Below are positions 9,648 to 18,774 of a stretch of DNA of 64,000 nt, piece after piece. The stretch lies in NCBI GenBank assembly GCA_022799355.1, contig JAAWOG010000008.1, forward strand, positions 1 to 64,000. The letters are read 5' to 3'. This DNA comes from Lachnospiraceae bacterium (GTDB taxonomy: Bacteria > Bacillota > Clostridia > Lachnospirales > Lachnospiraceae). The stretch's first letter is position 1. Each line of letters begins with the position of its first letter. A model generated the notes under the pieces. That model made no database searches, had not been told where the DNA came from, and saw only the letters and a list, made by a program, of their open reading frames with translations. The translations under genes were made by a program, and so were the position numbers.

Positions 9648-10502
9648 TTATGCAATCCTCACGCCAACTACCACAAACCGCCCTTCCGATCCCTGAGACC
9701 GGTCGCAGGTCGATAGCGTCACCAGTTCATCCCCGTATACCGGCGTAATCCCCGTATCATACAGCGACATCTCCGCCATCGCCATCATATTGGAATTGAA
9801 CTCATCCTCCGAATTGGCATCGATAAACTGATAATATTTAAAGGCAATCTCATCTTCCGCCAGCACTTTTGCCGGAAAAGCATAAGCAACCTGATAAGTC
9901 CCTTTTTCATAAATCGTATCAAACTGAAACGTCTGATGCTCCTGATAAAAGGACTCATCGGTATATTTGTCAAGATGCCCGAACATCGCGCCGGACTTCA
10001 TATGATGCCCGTATACGATCAGATTCGTGGAACGGTCTATCACATCACAGTCTTTATCCATGAAAATGCATCCGTTCTTATCATAATTCTGTCCGAAATC
10101 ATGATCCAGATAATATTCATTATCCACCGTCTGCATAACAGGGTAATCAATATCTGTATCGGCTATTTTTATCCATCCGATTAGCCTTTTGTTAATTTTA
10201 TATAAATCTTCGTACTCGGGGAGGACATCCGGCACCTCTGTCTTGCCGGTCTTATGTATCACCGGTTCTTTCTTTTTCTCCGGTTCTTTCTTTTTACTCT
10301 CCTCTTTCCGCTTCGCCCATTCCGCACTTTCATTCTGGGTTTTACGATTCATATAAGTATATACGGAGAAATATCCGATACAGCAGCTTGCCAGAATCAC
10401 ACACAGCGCGATCAGTCTTTTTCGCCTTTTCTCCCGCCTCTCAAGCTCCCTTATTACGGCTGCCTTCAGCTTTTCATCCTCTATATCCTGCAGTCTGCTC
10501 AT
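9648..10502 (-). CDS. srtB: Class B sortase
   Basis: The 284-residue protein has a basic N-terminus and a single membrane segment near residues 29-50. A Lys/Glu-rich stalk leads to a sortase domain that begins with the class B phrase NKRLIGWIKIADTDIDYPV. Catalytic His lies in YGHHMKSG (about 165) and Cys in LSTCDR (about 264), followed by GRFVVVG, which contains the catalytic Arg. Sortases cut a C-terminal sorting motif and join the protein to the peptidoglycan cross-bridge outside the membrane. The LRR wall protein 207 bp downstream carries TPKTG at the right place and is the obvious substrate. The ATG at 10502 is preceded by a purine-rich GGAG/GGGG/AGGA stretch. Confidence 0.92.
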   Translation of the reverse strand: MSRLQDIEDEKLKAAVIRELERREKRRKRLIALCVILASCCIGYFSVYTYMNRKTQNESAEWAKRKEESKKKEPEKKKEPVIHKTGKTEVPDVLPEYEDLYKINKRLIGWIKIADTDIDYPVMQTVDNEYYLDHDFGQNYDKNGCIFMDKDCDVIDRSTNLIVYGHHMKSGAMFGHLDKYTDESFYQEHQTFQFDTIYEKGTYQVAYAFPAKVLAEDEIAFKYYQFIDANSEDEFNSNMMAMAEMSLYDTGITPVYGDELVTLSTCDRSQGSEGRFVVVGVRIA

Positions 10503-10549
10503 TCCTGCCCCTGCTCATCTCCTTTTTTCATAAATCTGCTATTATTTCT

Positions 10550-10577
10550 ATTTTACTATATCTGGACTAAAATGCAA
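10550..10577 (-). promoter_or_regulatory. Candidate sigma-A promoter of the sortase/LRR module
   Basis: Reading the minus strand, TTGCAT (10572-10577) and TAAAAT (10550-10555) are spaced by 16 bp. Transcription would start near 10543, about 40 bp before the sortase ATG. Both boxes deviate from consensus. Confidence 0.4.
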
Positions 10578-10606
10578 GCATTTTTACCGTATCTGGTACA
10601 TAATGG

Positions 10607-10749
10607 GTAACAGTTCAACATAGGAGTTTGCACTTGCTGCAAACTCTGTAAAAATGTGTGATGGGAAAATAGAATCCGCCCTTTCACCGCAGGTGAACTT
10701 AAAATAGGGCGGATTCCGTAACAGTGCAGCCGAAAGGCTGAACTGTTAC
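10607..10749 (-). repeat. Structured intergenic repeat, copy 1 (143 bp)
   Basis: The element is bounded by GTAACAGTTCA and its inverted copy. Read on the minus strand it contains, in order: a hairpin GTAACAGT..ACTGTTAC with an inner GCC/GGC stem; a long stem GAATCCGCCC/GGGCGGATTC that encloses CACC/GGTG; a stem GAGTTTGCA/TGCAAACTC; and a closing strand GTTGAACTGTTAC. A second copy lies at 24284-24424 in the opposite orientation with the same stems but altered bases. It fills much of the 390-bp gap between the sortase gene and the Cys/Gly-rich gene. No coding sequence or transposase is associated with it. Confidence 0.85.
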
Positions 10750-10893
10750 CATAATGGTTTACACGGTATTTTGCCCCGCACAACAATTCTCCACCCCCTT
10801 CTCCCTCTCCTCTCTCCAAATTTTTTAAAAAAGCGAACCCTTTTCTTTTGCCCGCATATGATAAACCATAAAAAACAAACGGAGGCAATTATC

Positions 10894-11130
10894 ATGAGTG
10901 ATTTAACAGCTACAAACTGCGGTTGCGGTAACGTAGGCGGAAACGGATGTGGATGCGGATGCGGTAATTTCATCTGGATTCTCCTTCTGTTGTTCTGCTG
11001 CGGTAACAACGGCAACGATGACTGCGGATGCGGCAGTGGATTCGGTTTTGGCGGCGGCAATGGCTGCGAAAGCATCATCTGGATCTTACTCCTGCTCTGC
11101 TGCTGCGGCGGCGGCAACGGATTCTGCTAA
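10894..11130 (+). CDS. Small Cys/Gly-rich protein with a duplicated hydrophobic unit
   Basis: This is a 78-residue protein made of two similar halves. Each has a Gly/Cys-rich part (NCGCGN, GCGCGCGN; DCGCGSGFGFGGGNGC), then a hydrophobic stretch (FIWILLLLFCC; IIWILLLLCCC) and a Gly/Asn tail. GGAGG at 10881-10885 lies 8 bp before the ATG at 10894 and decides the start. The composition resembles small spore-coat or membrane-associated Cys/Gly-rich peptides of clostridia, but I recognise no named family. The many cysteines suggest metal binding or disulfide cross-linking. A hairpin just after the stop suggests a single-gene transcript. Confidence 0.8.
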   Translation: MSDLTATNCGCGNVGGNGCGCGCGNFIWILLLLFCCGNNGNDDCGCGSGFGFGGGNGCESIIWILLLLCCCGGGNGFC

Positions 11131-11138
11131 GATCCGGC

Positions 11139-11165
11139 AAAGGGGCGGCTTTATGCTGCCTCTTT
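11139..11165 (+). terminator. Hairpin after the Cys/Gly-rich gene
   Basis: AAAGGGGCGGC and GCTGCCTCTTT form a stem with a 5-nt loop, 9 bp after the stop codon. Only three T residues end the stem, so termination efficiency is uncertain. Confidence 0.5.
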
Positions 11166-11318
11166 CCCATAAGCCGTTACCCGCTATGCAAAGATTTTTC
11201 CTCCCGCATCCCCTGCGCCATCAAGGGGCTCTCAGACTTTTCGGTTATGAAGCATGTTTCCGGCGCATACATAATATAAAAGAACTTATCAGACAGGACC
11301 GGAGCATTGTGTGATTCT

Positions 11319-11957
11319 ATGGAAATGATTAAAAACGAACAAATATATGCCTTTGACAGTTTATATACTACCAACCATATTCAGATGCTGAAAATATTGT
11401 TACCCTGTTTAAACCCTCCCCTTCAAAAAAACCTGGCATTATATATCAAGTTTTTAGAGCTTCGTTATACGATTTCTTTCCTGAGCACACACCCTTATGT
11501 CATCAGCGGATGCGGTTTTGATAGAGAGCGCAGGGGGCAGGACATTCCTCTGAATGAACTGCTTCCCTACCTCACCCCGCAGGAAGCCGAAAATTTCCGC
11601 CAGCTCCAAAAAAGTATGGACATGATGAAGCAGTTTTCCGGTATACAGAAAAATATGGAAGCACTGAAAGGCATCCTGCCGGAGGGTATGGACTTTGATG
11701 CATTGTTCCAGGGAATGATGGGCGGCTTCGGGGATACCCCGGAACGATCCGCTCCTTTTGCCGCAGATACCGCAGGCAGTACCTCCGGCACCGATGCGGA
11801 AGCTTCTCCCGATGCCCAAAACAGTCCTTTTCCCGCAAACGGCATCTTACGGAATATGATGAAAGGCTCTCCGGGCGGAGATGTCCTGAAAAATATGATG
11901 TCCGACTCCCAAAAAGAACTGTATGAAAAGTTTAATGAACGTTTTCAGAATATCTGA
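11319..11957 (+). CDS. Protein of unknown function, Met-rich middle
   Basis: I do not recognise this 212-residue protein. The N-terminal 80 residues look globular and helical (NHIQMLKILLPCLNPPLQK, FLELRYTISFL). The middle is Met-rich (KSMDMMKQF, FDALFQGMMGGF). An Ala/Ser/Thr-rich linker then leads to a helical end (LRNMMKGSPGGDVLKNMMSD) that resembles the Met-rich middle and may be a duplicated amphipathic helix. No signal peptide or transmembrane segment is visible. The start is uncertain: GGAG at 11301 lies before a TTG (11307) and ATGs at 11319 and 11325. The next gene starts 16 bp after its stop, so the two form an operon. Confidence 0.7.
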   Translation: MEMIKNEQIYAFDSLYTTNHIQMLKILLPCLNPPLQKNLALYIKFLELRYTISFLSTHPYVISGCGFDRERRGQDIPLNELLPYLTPQEAENFRQLQKSMDMMKQFSGIQKNMEALKGILPEGMDFDALFQGMMGGFGDTPERSAPFAADTAGSTSGTDAEASPDAQNSPFPANGILRNMMKGSPGGDVLKNMMSDSQKELYEKFNERFQNI

Positions 11958-11973
11958 AACAGAAAGGATCTCT

Positions 11974-12282
11974 ATGGCAGCAAAAACAGAACCCCAAAAC
12001 GAATACCTCTCCTCCGGCGAATGGATGCGCGACAAGGCTCTCTCCCACATCCCTCACTCCAAGCTGGAATTTCTCCAGATTATGCTTTTTGAGAGCCGTA
12101 AGCTGAAACAGGAAGAAATGCTCCCTTTTTTTATGTCCGTCATCAAAGTAAGCCGAGAAAAAAACATCACCTTTACGGAAAAAGAAATGGATGCCATCCT
12201 GGAAGTATTGAAAGAACATTCATCCGCCGACGAACTTACCCGCATGAACCAGATTATGCAGATGCGGAAGTCCATGGGATGA
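11974..12282 (+). CDS. Small helical protein of unknown function
   Basis: The protein has 102 residues, is charged and mostly helical, with no membrane segment. Phrases include EWMRDKALSHIPHSKLEFLQ and EEMLPFFMSVIKVSREKNI; the end DELTRMNQIMQMRKSMG echoes the Met-rich helices of the protein encoded just upstream. AAAGGA lies 7 bp before the ATG at 11974. The 16-bp gap to the upstream gene and the shared Met-rich helical character suggest that the two products act together or share ancestry. No function can be named. Confidence 0.7.
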   Translation: MAAKTEPQNEYLSSGEWMRDKALSHIPHSKLEFLQIMLFESRKLKQEEMLPFFMSVIKVSREKNITFTEKEMDAILEVLKEHSSADELTRMNQIMQMRKSMG

Positions 12283-12306
12283 ACAAAGCCGGAAAGCACA
12301 GCGAGC

Positions 12307-12346
12307 AAAAAATACCGCCGGACTTCCATAACCCGTCCGGCGGCAT
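12307..12346 (-). terminator. Rho-independent terminator of leuS
   Basis: CCGCCGGAC and GTCCGGCGG form a 9-bp GC-rich stem with an 11-nt loop. On the minus strand the stem is followed by TATTTTTTG. It lies 70 bp after the leuS stop and 25 bp after the end of the convergent plus-strand gene. Confidence 0.85.
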
Positions 12347-12417
12347 ATTCACCATAACATATTTTTTATTTCTGCAAATCAGAAAAAATACACGATGCGG
12401 CAAAACTTCTGACTTCC

Positions 12418-14946
12418 CTACTTCTGCACAATATTTACCAGCCGTCCCGGCACATAAATCTCCTTCACGATCGTCCCGGTAAGCTTCTCTGCCATCATTT
12501 CCTTTGCCCTTTTGATGATTTCCTCTTTCGGATCATCCTTTCCGATGTTCATCGTTCCTCTGACTTTTCCGTTGATCTGTACGGCGATCTCTATCGTTGC
12601 TTCAACGGTCTTTTCCTCCTCAAAAGCAGGCCAGTCATGGACATACAGACGTCCTTTTTCTCCGATCGTCTGCCAGATTTCCTCCGTCATATGGGGCGCC
12701 ACGGGATTCAGCAGCATCAGCAGTGTCTTATACTCCCCTTTTGTCACGGCATTCTTCCGGTAAAATTCATTGATCAGCGCCATCATCGCCGCAATCGCCG
12801 TGTTAAACTTCAGATTTTCGTAATCGCTGCTGACCTTCTTGATCGTCTGATGCATCTTTGTCTCCAAATCCGCACCGTAGCCTTCCTCATCGGTCATGAT
12901 ATCCTGCAGTTTCCATACACGCTCCAAAAATCTCCGGCAGCCCTTTACGCCGTCCTCACTCCAGCCTGCACTCAGATCAAAGGCGCCGATAAACATTTCA
13001 TAGGTACGCAGCGTATCCGCGCCGTAATCTCTGACAATATCGTCGGGATTTACCACATTCCCCAGAGATTTTGACATCTTTACAACCGGATGCTCCGCCA
13101 TCTCGCCGTATTTTTCCTTCAGCGCACCTCTTGCCGCCTCCTCACTGCCATACTCCTCAAGCAGCGCTTTCTGTTCCTGGGCAGGCAGATTGCAGAAGCT
13201 GTGGGGATTCAGTCCCAGGATCATACCGTGGGATGTCCGCTTCTGATAGGGTTCCTTACAGGGCACCACGCCCTCGTCATAGAGGAATCTGTGCCAGAAC
13301 CTGGAATACAGAAGGTGCAGTGTGGTATGCTCCATACCGCCGTTGTACCAGTCCACCGGCATCCAGTATTCCAGCGCCTCCCTGCTGGCAAGCGCCTTAT
13401 CGTTTTTCGGATCGGTATAGCGCAGGAAATACCAGGAAGATCCCGCCCACTGAGGCATGGTATCCGTCTCTCTCTTCGCCGCTCCCTGACAGCAGGGGCA
13501 GACAGTATTTACCCAGTCCGTCATCGCCGACAGCGGAGATTCCCCGGTATCGGTAGGCATATAGCTGTCCACTTCCGGCAGCTCTAACGGAAGTTCACTC
13601 TCAGGAATCGCCACATAACCGCATTTTTCACAATATACGACGGGGATCGGCTCCCCCCAGTAACGCTGCCTGGAAAATACCCAGTCACGAAGTTTGTAGT
13701 TTGTCTTTGCCTGACCGATGCCCTTGGCTTCCAGATACTGGATCATACGCTCCTTGGCCGCATCCACCGGCATACCATCCAGGAAGTCGGAATTTACCAG
13801 AATGCCGCTTGCCACATCCGTATATACTTTATGCTGCACATCTTCGCCGCCTGCCACTACTTCCACGATAGGCAGATGGAACTTTTTCGCAAAATCCCAG
13901 TCCCTCTCATCATGTGCCGGCACCGCCATAATCGCGCCCGTACCATAACTCATCAGTACATAATCCGAGACAAAAATCGGAATCTCTTTCTGATTTACAG
14001 GATTCACCGCACAAAGCCCGTCAAGCACCACGCCGGTCTTTTCCTTCGCCAGTTCGGAGCGCTCAAAGTCAGACTTCTTTGCCGCCTGTTCCCTGTAGCT
14101 TTCTACATCGCTCCAGTTTTTAATCTCCTCTTTATATTTGTCCAGAATCGGATGCTCCGGAGAAACTACCATATAAGTCGCTCCGAAAAGGGTATCGCAT
14201 CTTGTAGTATAAACCCGCAGTTTATCCTCTTTTCCGGCAATGGAAAAGTCCACTTCCGCCCCTTTGGATTTTCCGATCCAGTTTTTCTGGGATACGGCGA
14301 TCTTCTCCACATAGTCCACGCCCTCAAGCCCTTCGATCAGCTTTTCCGCATAATCTGTGATCTTCAGCATCCACTGGCTCTTGACTTTCCGCACAACCTC
14401 CGCGCCGCATCGCTCACATACGCCGTTTACCACTTCCTCATTGGCAAGTCCTACCTTACAGGAAGTACACCAGTTGATCGGCATCTCCGCCTTATAGGCA
14501 AGTCCTTTTTTAAAAAGCTGCAAAAAGATCCACTGCGTCCAGTGATAATAGTTCGGATCTGTCGTATTGATTTCCCTGTTCCAGTCAAAAGAATACCCCA
14601 GAGAGTGAAGCTGTTCTTTAAAACGTCCCACATTATTTTTTGTCACAATCTTCGGATGGATCTTGTTGGCGATTGCAAAATTCTCCGTCGGCAGCCCGAA
14701 CGCGTCCCATCCCATCGGAAACAGCACGTTATACCCCTGCATCCTGCGCTTACGTGAAACAATATCCATCGCCGTATAAGGGCGCGGATGTCCTACATGC
14801 AGTCCCTGTCCCGAGGGATAGGGAAACTCCACCAGCGCATAATATTTTGGTTTGCTGTAATCCTCAGACGTCGCAAAAGCCTGTTCATCATCCCAGATCT
14901 TTTGCCACTTTTGTTCTACTTCTCTGTGATTATATATTTTTGACAT
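12418..14946 (-). CDS. leuS: Leucyl-tRNA synthetase
   Basis: LeuRS charges tRNA-Leu. At 842 residues the length is slightly above the usual 800-860 range midpoint and the gene looks complete. The HIGH-type motif appears as [11 protein letters not shown] and the KMSKS loop as [12 protein letters not shown]. Two Cys pairs (CEKCG, CPCC) and the editing region [16 protein letters not shown] with [14 protein letters not shown] are present. The ATG at 14946 ([14 protein letters not shown]) is preferred over farther upstream starts because GTGAGG lies just before it and bacterial LeuRS begins here. No T-box consensus (GGGTGGNACCGCG) is visible in the upstream 240 bp, although T-box control of leuS is common in Firmicutes. 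Confidence 0.97.
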   Translation of the reverse strand: MSKIYNHREVEQKWQKIWDDEQAFATSEDYSKPKYYALVEFPYPSGQGLHVGHPRPYTAMDIVSRKRRMQGYNVLFPMGWDAFGLPTENFAIANKIHPKIVTKNNVGRFKEQLHSLGYSFDWNREINTTDPNYYHWTQWIFLQLFKKGLAYKAEMPINWCTSCKVGLANEEVVNGVCERCGAEVVRKVKSQWMLKITDYAEKLIEGLEGVDYVEKIAVSQKNWIGKSKGAEVDFSIAGKEDKLRVYTTRCDTLFGATYMVVSPEHPILDKYKEEIKNWSDVESYREQAAKKSDFERSELAKEKTGVVLDGLCAVNPVNQKEIPIFVSDYVLMSYGTGAIMAVPAHDERDWDFAKKFHLPIVEVVAGGEDVQHKVYTDVASGILVNSDFLDGMPVDAAKERMIQYLEAKGIGQAKTNYKLRDWVFSRQRYWGEPIPVVYCEKCGYVAIPESELPLELPEVDSYMPTDTGESPLSAMTDWVNTVCPCCQGAAKRETDTMPQWAGSSWYFLRYTDPKNDKALASREALEYWMPVDWYNGGMEHTTLHLLYSRFWHRFLYDEGVVPCKEPYQKRTSHGMILGLNPHSFCNLPAQEQKALLEEYGSEEAARGALKEKYGEMAEHPVVKMSKSLGNVVNPDDIVRDYGADTLRTYEMFIGAFDLSAGWSEDGVKGCRRFLERVWKLQDIMTDEEGYGADLETKMHQTIKKVSSDYENLKFNTAIAAMMALINEFYRKNAVTKGEYKTLLMLLNPVAPHMTEEIWQTIGEKGRLYVHDWPAFEEEKTVEATIEIAVQINGKVRGTMNIGKDDPKEEIIKRAKEMMAEKLTGTIVKEIYVPGRLVNIVQK

Positions 14947-15115
14947 ATTCATCCTCACTTCCAGCCGCCTGCGGACAGCCTGTTGTATTTTCTGAAAAAC
15001 CTGCAACAGTCCGGGCTTTCCCGAATTGTTACGTAATCCTTTCTAAATATTACCTATCCGATACCCTTTTGTCAAGGGATGGATTGAAAAGCCGCCACAA
15101 TAATACACAGCGAAA

Positions 15116-15142
15116 GCACCTGTGCAATACCATACACAGGTG
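15116..15142 (-). terminator. Hairpin after the EF-G-like gene
   Basis: GCACCTGTG and CACAGGTGC form a perfect 9-bp stem with a 9-nt loop, 44 bp after the stop at 15186. The stem is followed by only TTT on the minus strand, so it may be a weak terminator. Confidence 0.5.
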
Positions 15143-15185
15143 CCCTCTAACCCCCTTTATCACTGTAACTCTGATAAAAATCCTA

Positions 15186-17273
15186 TCATTCTCCGCCATC
15201 CGCAAGGGCTGCCGCTCTTGCCGCAACTTCCTTCTCCTGGATATCGGAAGGAGCCTGCTCGTAACGGACAAACTCATAGGCATATACGCCTCTGCCGCCG
15301 GTCATGGAACGAAGGTCGGTACAGTAGCCGTAAAGCCCTGTCATCGGAATATCCGCTTCCACAATCGTCTTTCCGCCGGGCGCCGGATTCATACCGAGAA
15401 CTCTGCCTCTTCTCTTGTTCAGATCGCCCATCACATCGCCCGTATAGCTGTCAGGAACAGTTACTTTCAGGTTCGCAATAGGCTCCATCAGCACAGGACC
15501 GGCATCCATAAAGCCTTTCTTAAACGCCTGGCTTGCCGCCGTCTTAAATGCCATTTCGGAGGAATCCACAGGATGGTAGGAACCATCGTATAAAACAGCT
15601 TTAACGCCCACTACGGGATAGCCCGCAAGCGGTCCTCTCTGCACGGAATCCGCGATACCCTTTTCCACCGCCGGGAAGTAGTTCTTCGGCACGGCGCCAC
15701 CCACAACTTCCTGTTCAAAGATATACGGCGTCTCCAAATCCCCGGAAGTCTCAAAGCGCATCTTAACATGACCGTACTGTCCGTGTCCGCCGGACTGCTT
15801 TTTATATTTATATTCCACATCGGATTTCTTGCGGATCGTTTCGCGGAAAGCAACCTTCGGCTCCGCCATCTCGATCTCCACTTTATATTCATTTTTCAGG
15901 CGGCTTGCCACCACGTCAAGATGCAGATCGCCCATACCGTAGAGCAGTGTCTGCCTGTTCTCGGAATCGTTCACCACCTTCAAGGTCAGGTCTTCGTGCA
16001 TAAGCTTCTGTAAGGACTGGGATATCTTATCAATATCGCCCTTATTTACGGCACTGTAACGCTTATATGTATAAGGAACCGACATATCGGGCTTACCGTA
16101 TTTGATCACATGCTGTTTTGTGGACAGGGAATCTCCGGTCCTTGCCGCCGTCAGCTTCGCGATAGCGCCGAGATCTCCGGCATGGAGCTCCGGTACTTCA
16201 ATGGGCTTATTTCCCTGCAGTACATAGAGTTTTCCGGCTTTCATCTCCACATCTTTATCCACGTTGTAGATCATATCCTCCGGTTTCAGCACGCCGGAAT
16301 TTACCTTGATCATGGAATATTTACCGATGAACGGATCTACGATAGTCTTCCATACCACAGCGGATTTCGCTTTGGAGAAGTCATAATTTGCTTCAAATAT
16401 CTCATTGGTCTTCATATCCACGCCGGCAACTTTTCTGTTCTCCGGGCTCGGGAAATATTTCAGCACATCATCCAGCAATGTGTAAATACCCTGACAGAGC
16501 ACGTTGGAGCCCATAGTAACGGGAACCACGCTGCCGTCCATCACGCTGACACGCAGAGCCGCACGGATCTCCGCCTCGGAGAAAGTCTCTCCGCCGAAAT
16601 AACGCTCCATAAACTCTTCGGAAGTCTCCGCAACCGTCTCTAACAGCGTATCTCTGCACATCTGCAGGTTTTCTTTACTGTAATCCGGCACATCACAGGG
16701 AACGACTTCCTTGCCCTGCCATCTGTTGCCGGTCTCGGTGATCACATTGATATATCCCACAAACTTTTCGTTTTCCCTGATCGGAAGATGGAACGGCGCG
16801 ATCTTTTTGCCGTAACGCTCGGTCAGATCTGCCACAACCTGACGGAAAGAAGCGTTGTCGATATCCATATCATCCACATAGATGATCCTGGGCAGATTAT
16901 ATTTTTCACACAGCTCCCATGCCTTCTCCGTACCGACTTCCACACCGGCTTTACCGGATACCACAATGACAGCGGCTCCCGCTGCGTTCATTGCCTCTTC
17001 CACTTCGCCCACAAAGTCAAAATATCCCGGCGTATCTAATACGTTGATCTTATAGCCTTCCCATTCCACCGGTATAAGGGTGGTATTAATGGAAATATTT
17101 CTTGCCTGTTCTTCTTTGCCGTAATCGCTGATTGTATTCTTATCGGATACCTTGCCCATTCTGGATGTAATCCCGGACAAATATGCCATCGCCTCTGCCA
17201 GAGATGTCTTTCCGCAGCCGCCATGCCCCAGTAATACAACATTTCTAATCTTGTCGGTCGTGTAAACTTTCAT
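15186..17273 (-). CDS. Elongation factor G-like GTPase (EF-G paralogue)
   Basis: This 695-residue translational GTPase has the EF-G domain order. The P-loop is GHGGCGKTSL, the DxxG motif is LDTPGYFDF, and later come domains II-V (FVRYEQAPSDIQEKE at the C-terminus). The G4 position reads YVDDMDID where canonical EF-G has NKMD, so the guanine-specificity Asn is replaced by Asp. It is therefore probably one of the EF-G-like paralogues (FusA2/EF-G II type) rather than the housekeeping factor, which normally lies with rpsL-rpsG-tuf. GGAGGAATTTAC precedes the ATG at 17273 and decides the start. It is a single gene between leuS and the divergent tyrA; its role (recycling, stress or tetracycline-protection-like) cannot be told from sequence. 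Confidence 0.9.
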   Translation of the reverse strand: MKVYTTDKIRNVVLLGHGGCGKTSLAEAMAYLSGITSRMGKVSDKNTISDYGKEEQARNISINTTLIPVEWEGYKINVLDTPGYFDFVGEVEEAMNAAGAAVIVVSGKAGVEVGTEKAWELCEKYNLPRIIYVDDMDIDNASFRQVVADLTERYGKKIAPFHLPIRENEKFVGYINVITETGNRWQGKEVVPCDVPDYSKENLQMCRDTLLETVAETSEEFMERYFGGETFSEAEIRAALRVSVMDGSVVPVTMGSNVLCQGIYTLLDDVLKYFPSPENRKVAGVDMKTNEIFEANYDFSKAKSAVVWKTIVDPFIGKYSMIKVNSGVLKPEDMIYNVDKDVEMKAGKLYVLQGNKPIEVPELHAGDLGAIAKLTAARTGDSLSTKQHVIKYGKPDMSVPYTYKRYSAVNKGDIDKISQSLQKLMHEDLTLKVVNDSENRQTLLYGMGDLHLDVVASRLKNEYKVEIEMAEPKVAFRETIRKKSDVEYKYKKQSGGHGQYGHVKMRFETSGDLETPYIFEQEVVGGAVPKNYFPAVEKGIADSVQRGPLAGYPVVGVKAVLYDGSYHPVDSSEMAFKTAASQAFKKGFMDAGPVLMEPIANLKVTVPDSYTGDVMGDLNKRRGRVLGMNPAPGGKTIVEADIPMTGLYGYCTDLRSMTGGRGVYAYEFVRYEQAPSDIQEKEVAARAAALADGGE

Positions 17274-17590
17274 GTAAATTCCTCCAATGCTGGTAATTTT
17301 ACAGGCATTATGCACAGAAAACTCTGATTTTAATATTTCCCGCAAAACACCCATAGGGATATTTTACTAAAGATTTAGAAATTTTACAATAGCGATTATT
17401 CATTTTCAACAGATTTTTTGAGAGATTATAGGTGGTCGCAAGGGGTGCAGGTAGAAAGTATTATTTTGTGAAGAACAGGCTAAGCATCCGGTTTGACATC
17501 TTTTCAGAAAAAAATTATAATAAAGCTGCTGCTTTTGAGGCTGCGTTATACGCGGCTGATAACTATTCAACATTCGGACAGGGATACATT

Positions 17591-18700
17591 ATGAGAGATT
17601 TTGCGCATATGCATTATGGATTTATTGGTTTGGGACTGATCGGAGGTTCCATTGCGAGGGGACTTCGGGAGAAATATCCGGAGTGTATGATCACGGCTTA
17701 TGATATGGAAGCGTCTTCTGTGGAGGCGGCAAAGAGAGACGGTGTGGTGAATATCTGCGCTTATGAGATTGACCGGGTTTTTTCGGCCTGCGGGCTGATT
17801 TTTCTTTGTGCCCCGGTTTCCTGTAATGCGGATAATCTCCTGCCGGTCCGGAACGTTATTGCGCCGGATGCACTGCTTACCGATGTGGGCAGCGTAAAGG
17901 GCGATATCCATGCCCATGTCAGAGCCGCCGGGCTGGAGCGGCAGTTTATCGGCGGGCATCCGATGACAGGGAGTGAGCGGACCGGGTATCTGAACTCTAA
18001 GGCAAGGCTTTTGGAAAATGCCTACTATATTTTAACGCCCGGGGAAGAGGTGGCGAAGGATAAAACCGATTTGATGGAAAAACTGGTACGGTCTCTGGGC
18101 GCAATCCCGCTGATCCTCTCAGCCCGGGAGCACGATTACGTGACGGCAGGCATCAGCCATCTTCCCCATGTGATCTCCGCCTCCCTTGTGAATCTGGTAA
18201 AGGAGAGAGATAATGCGGACGGCATTATGAAGCTGATCGCCGCAGGCGGGTTTAAGGATATCACCCGGATTTCCTCCTCCTCCCCCGTAATGTGGGAACA
18301 TATCTGTATGACAAATACGGATAATATCCTGTCTCTTCTGGATGATTATATGGAAGCGCTGCGGGATATCCGTGACCGCATCAGCGCCAAGGACTCTCCC
18401 GCCACTTACGACTTTTTTGAATCCGCCCGCAGCTACCGGGAATCTTTCACGGATGTCTCAGGCGGACCTATCAAAAAGTCCTATGTTTTTTATGTGGATA
18501 TCCCGGATGAACCCGGCGCTCTTGCCACGATTGTCACGCTGCTGGCTTTTCAGCAGATCAATCTGAAAAACATCGGCATCACCCACAACCGCGAAGTGGC
18601 GGAAGGCTCCCTCCTGATTGAAGTCTGGGAGGAGAAGGATATCAGCAGGGCAAAGGAAGTACTCTCTGCCAAAGGGTATATCGTCCGGATTAAGAAATAA
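17591..18700 (+). CDS. tyrA: Prephenate dehydrogenase with C-terminal ACT domain
   Basis: TyrA oxidises prephenate to 4-hydroxyphenylpyruvate with NAD(P) in tyrosine synthesis. The 369-residue protein starts with the Rossmann motif GFIGLGLIGGSIARGL. The substrate region carries FIGGHPMTGSE and AGISHLPHVISASL. An ACT domain follows at about residues 295-369 (YVFYVDIPDEPGALATIVTLL) and probably mediates feedback by tyrosine. AGGG lies 7 bp before the ATG at 17591; starting earlier would add a sequence with no homology-like features. aroA follows 74 bp downstream in the same direction, giving a small aromatic amino acid unit. Confidence 0.95.
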   Translation: MRDFAHMHYGFIGLGLIGGSIARGLREKYPECMITAYDMEASSVEAAKRDGVVNICAYEIDRVFSACGLIFLCAPVSCNADNLLPVRNVIAPDALLTDVGSVKGDIHAHVRAAGLERQFIGGHPMTGSERTGYLNSKARLLENAYYILTPGEEVAKDKTDLMEKLVRSLGAIPLILSAREHDYVTAGISHLPHVISASLVNLVKERDNADGIMKLIAAGGFKDITRISSSSPVMWEHICMTNTDNILSLLDDYMEALRDIRDRISAKDSPATYDFFESARSYRESFTDVSGGPIKKSYVFYVDIPDEPGALATIVTLLAFQQINLKNIGITHNREVAEGSLLIEVWEEKDISRAKEVLSAKGYIVRIKK

Positions 18701-18774
18701 GATGCGTTCCGTTTCTGCAAATATATTTATAAAATATACCTGTAAATCAAACATCAGAAAGGTAATATACCAAT

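Noticed and set aside
10771..10893. Longer N-terminus of the Cys/Gly-rich protein
   Set aside because: GGAGG at 10881 directly precedes the ATG at 10894; the upstream frame has different composition.
14947..15185. Possible T-box leader upstream of leuS
   Set aside because: No GGGTGGNACCGCG core, AG-box or leader terminator is visible; only a hairpin that belongs to the EF-G-like gene.
17432..17590. Longer N-terminus of TyrA
   Set aside because: The Rossmann motif begins a few residues after the ATG at 17591; the upstream part looks like non-coding sequence.
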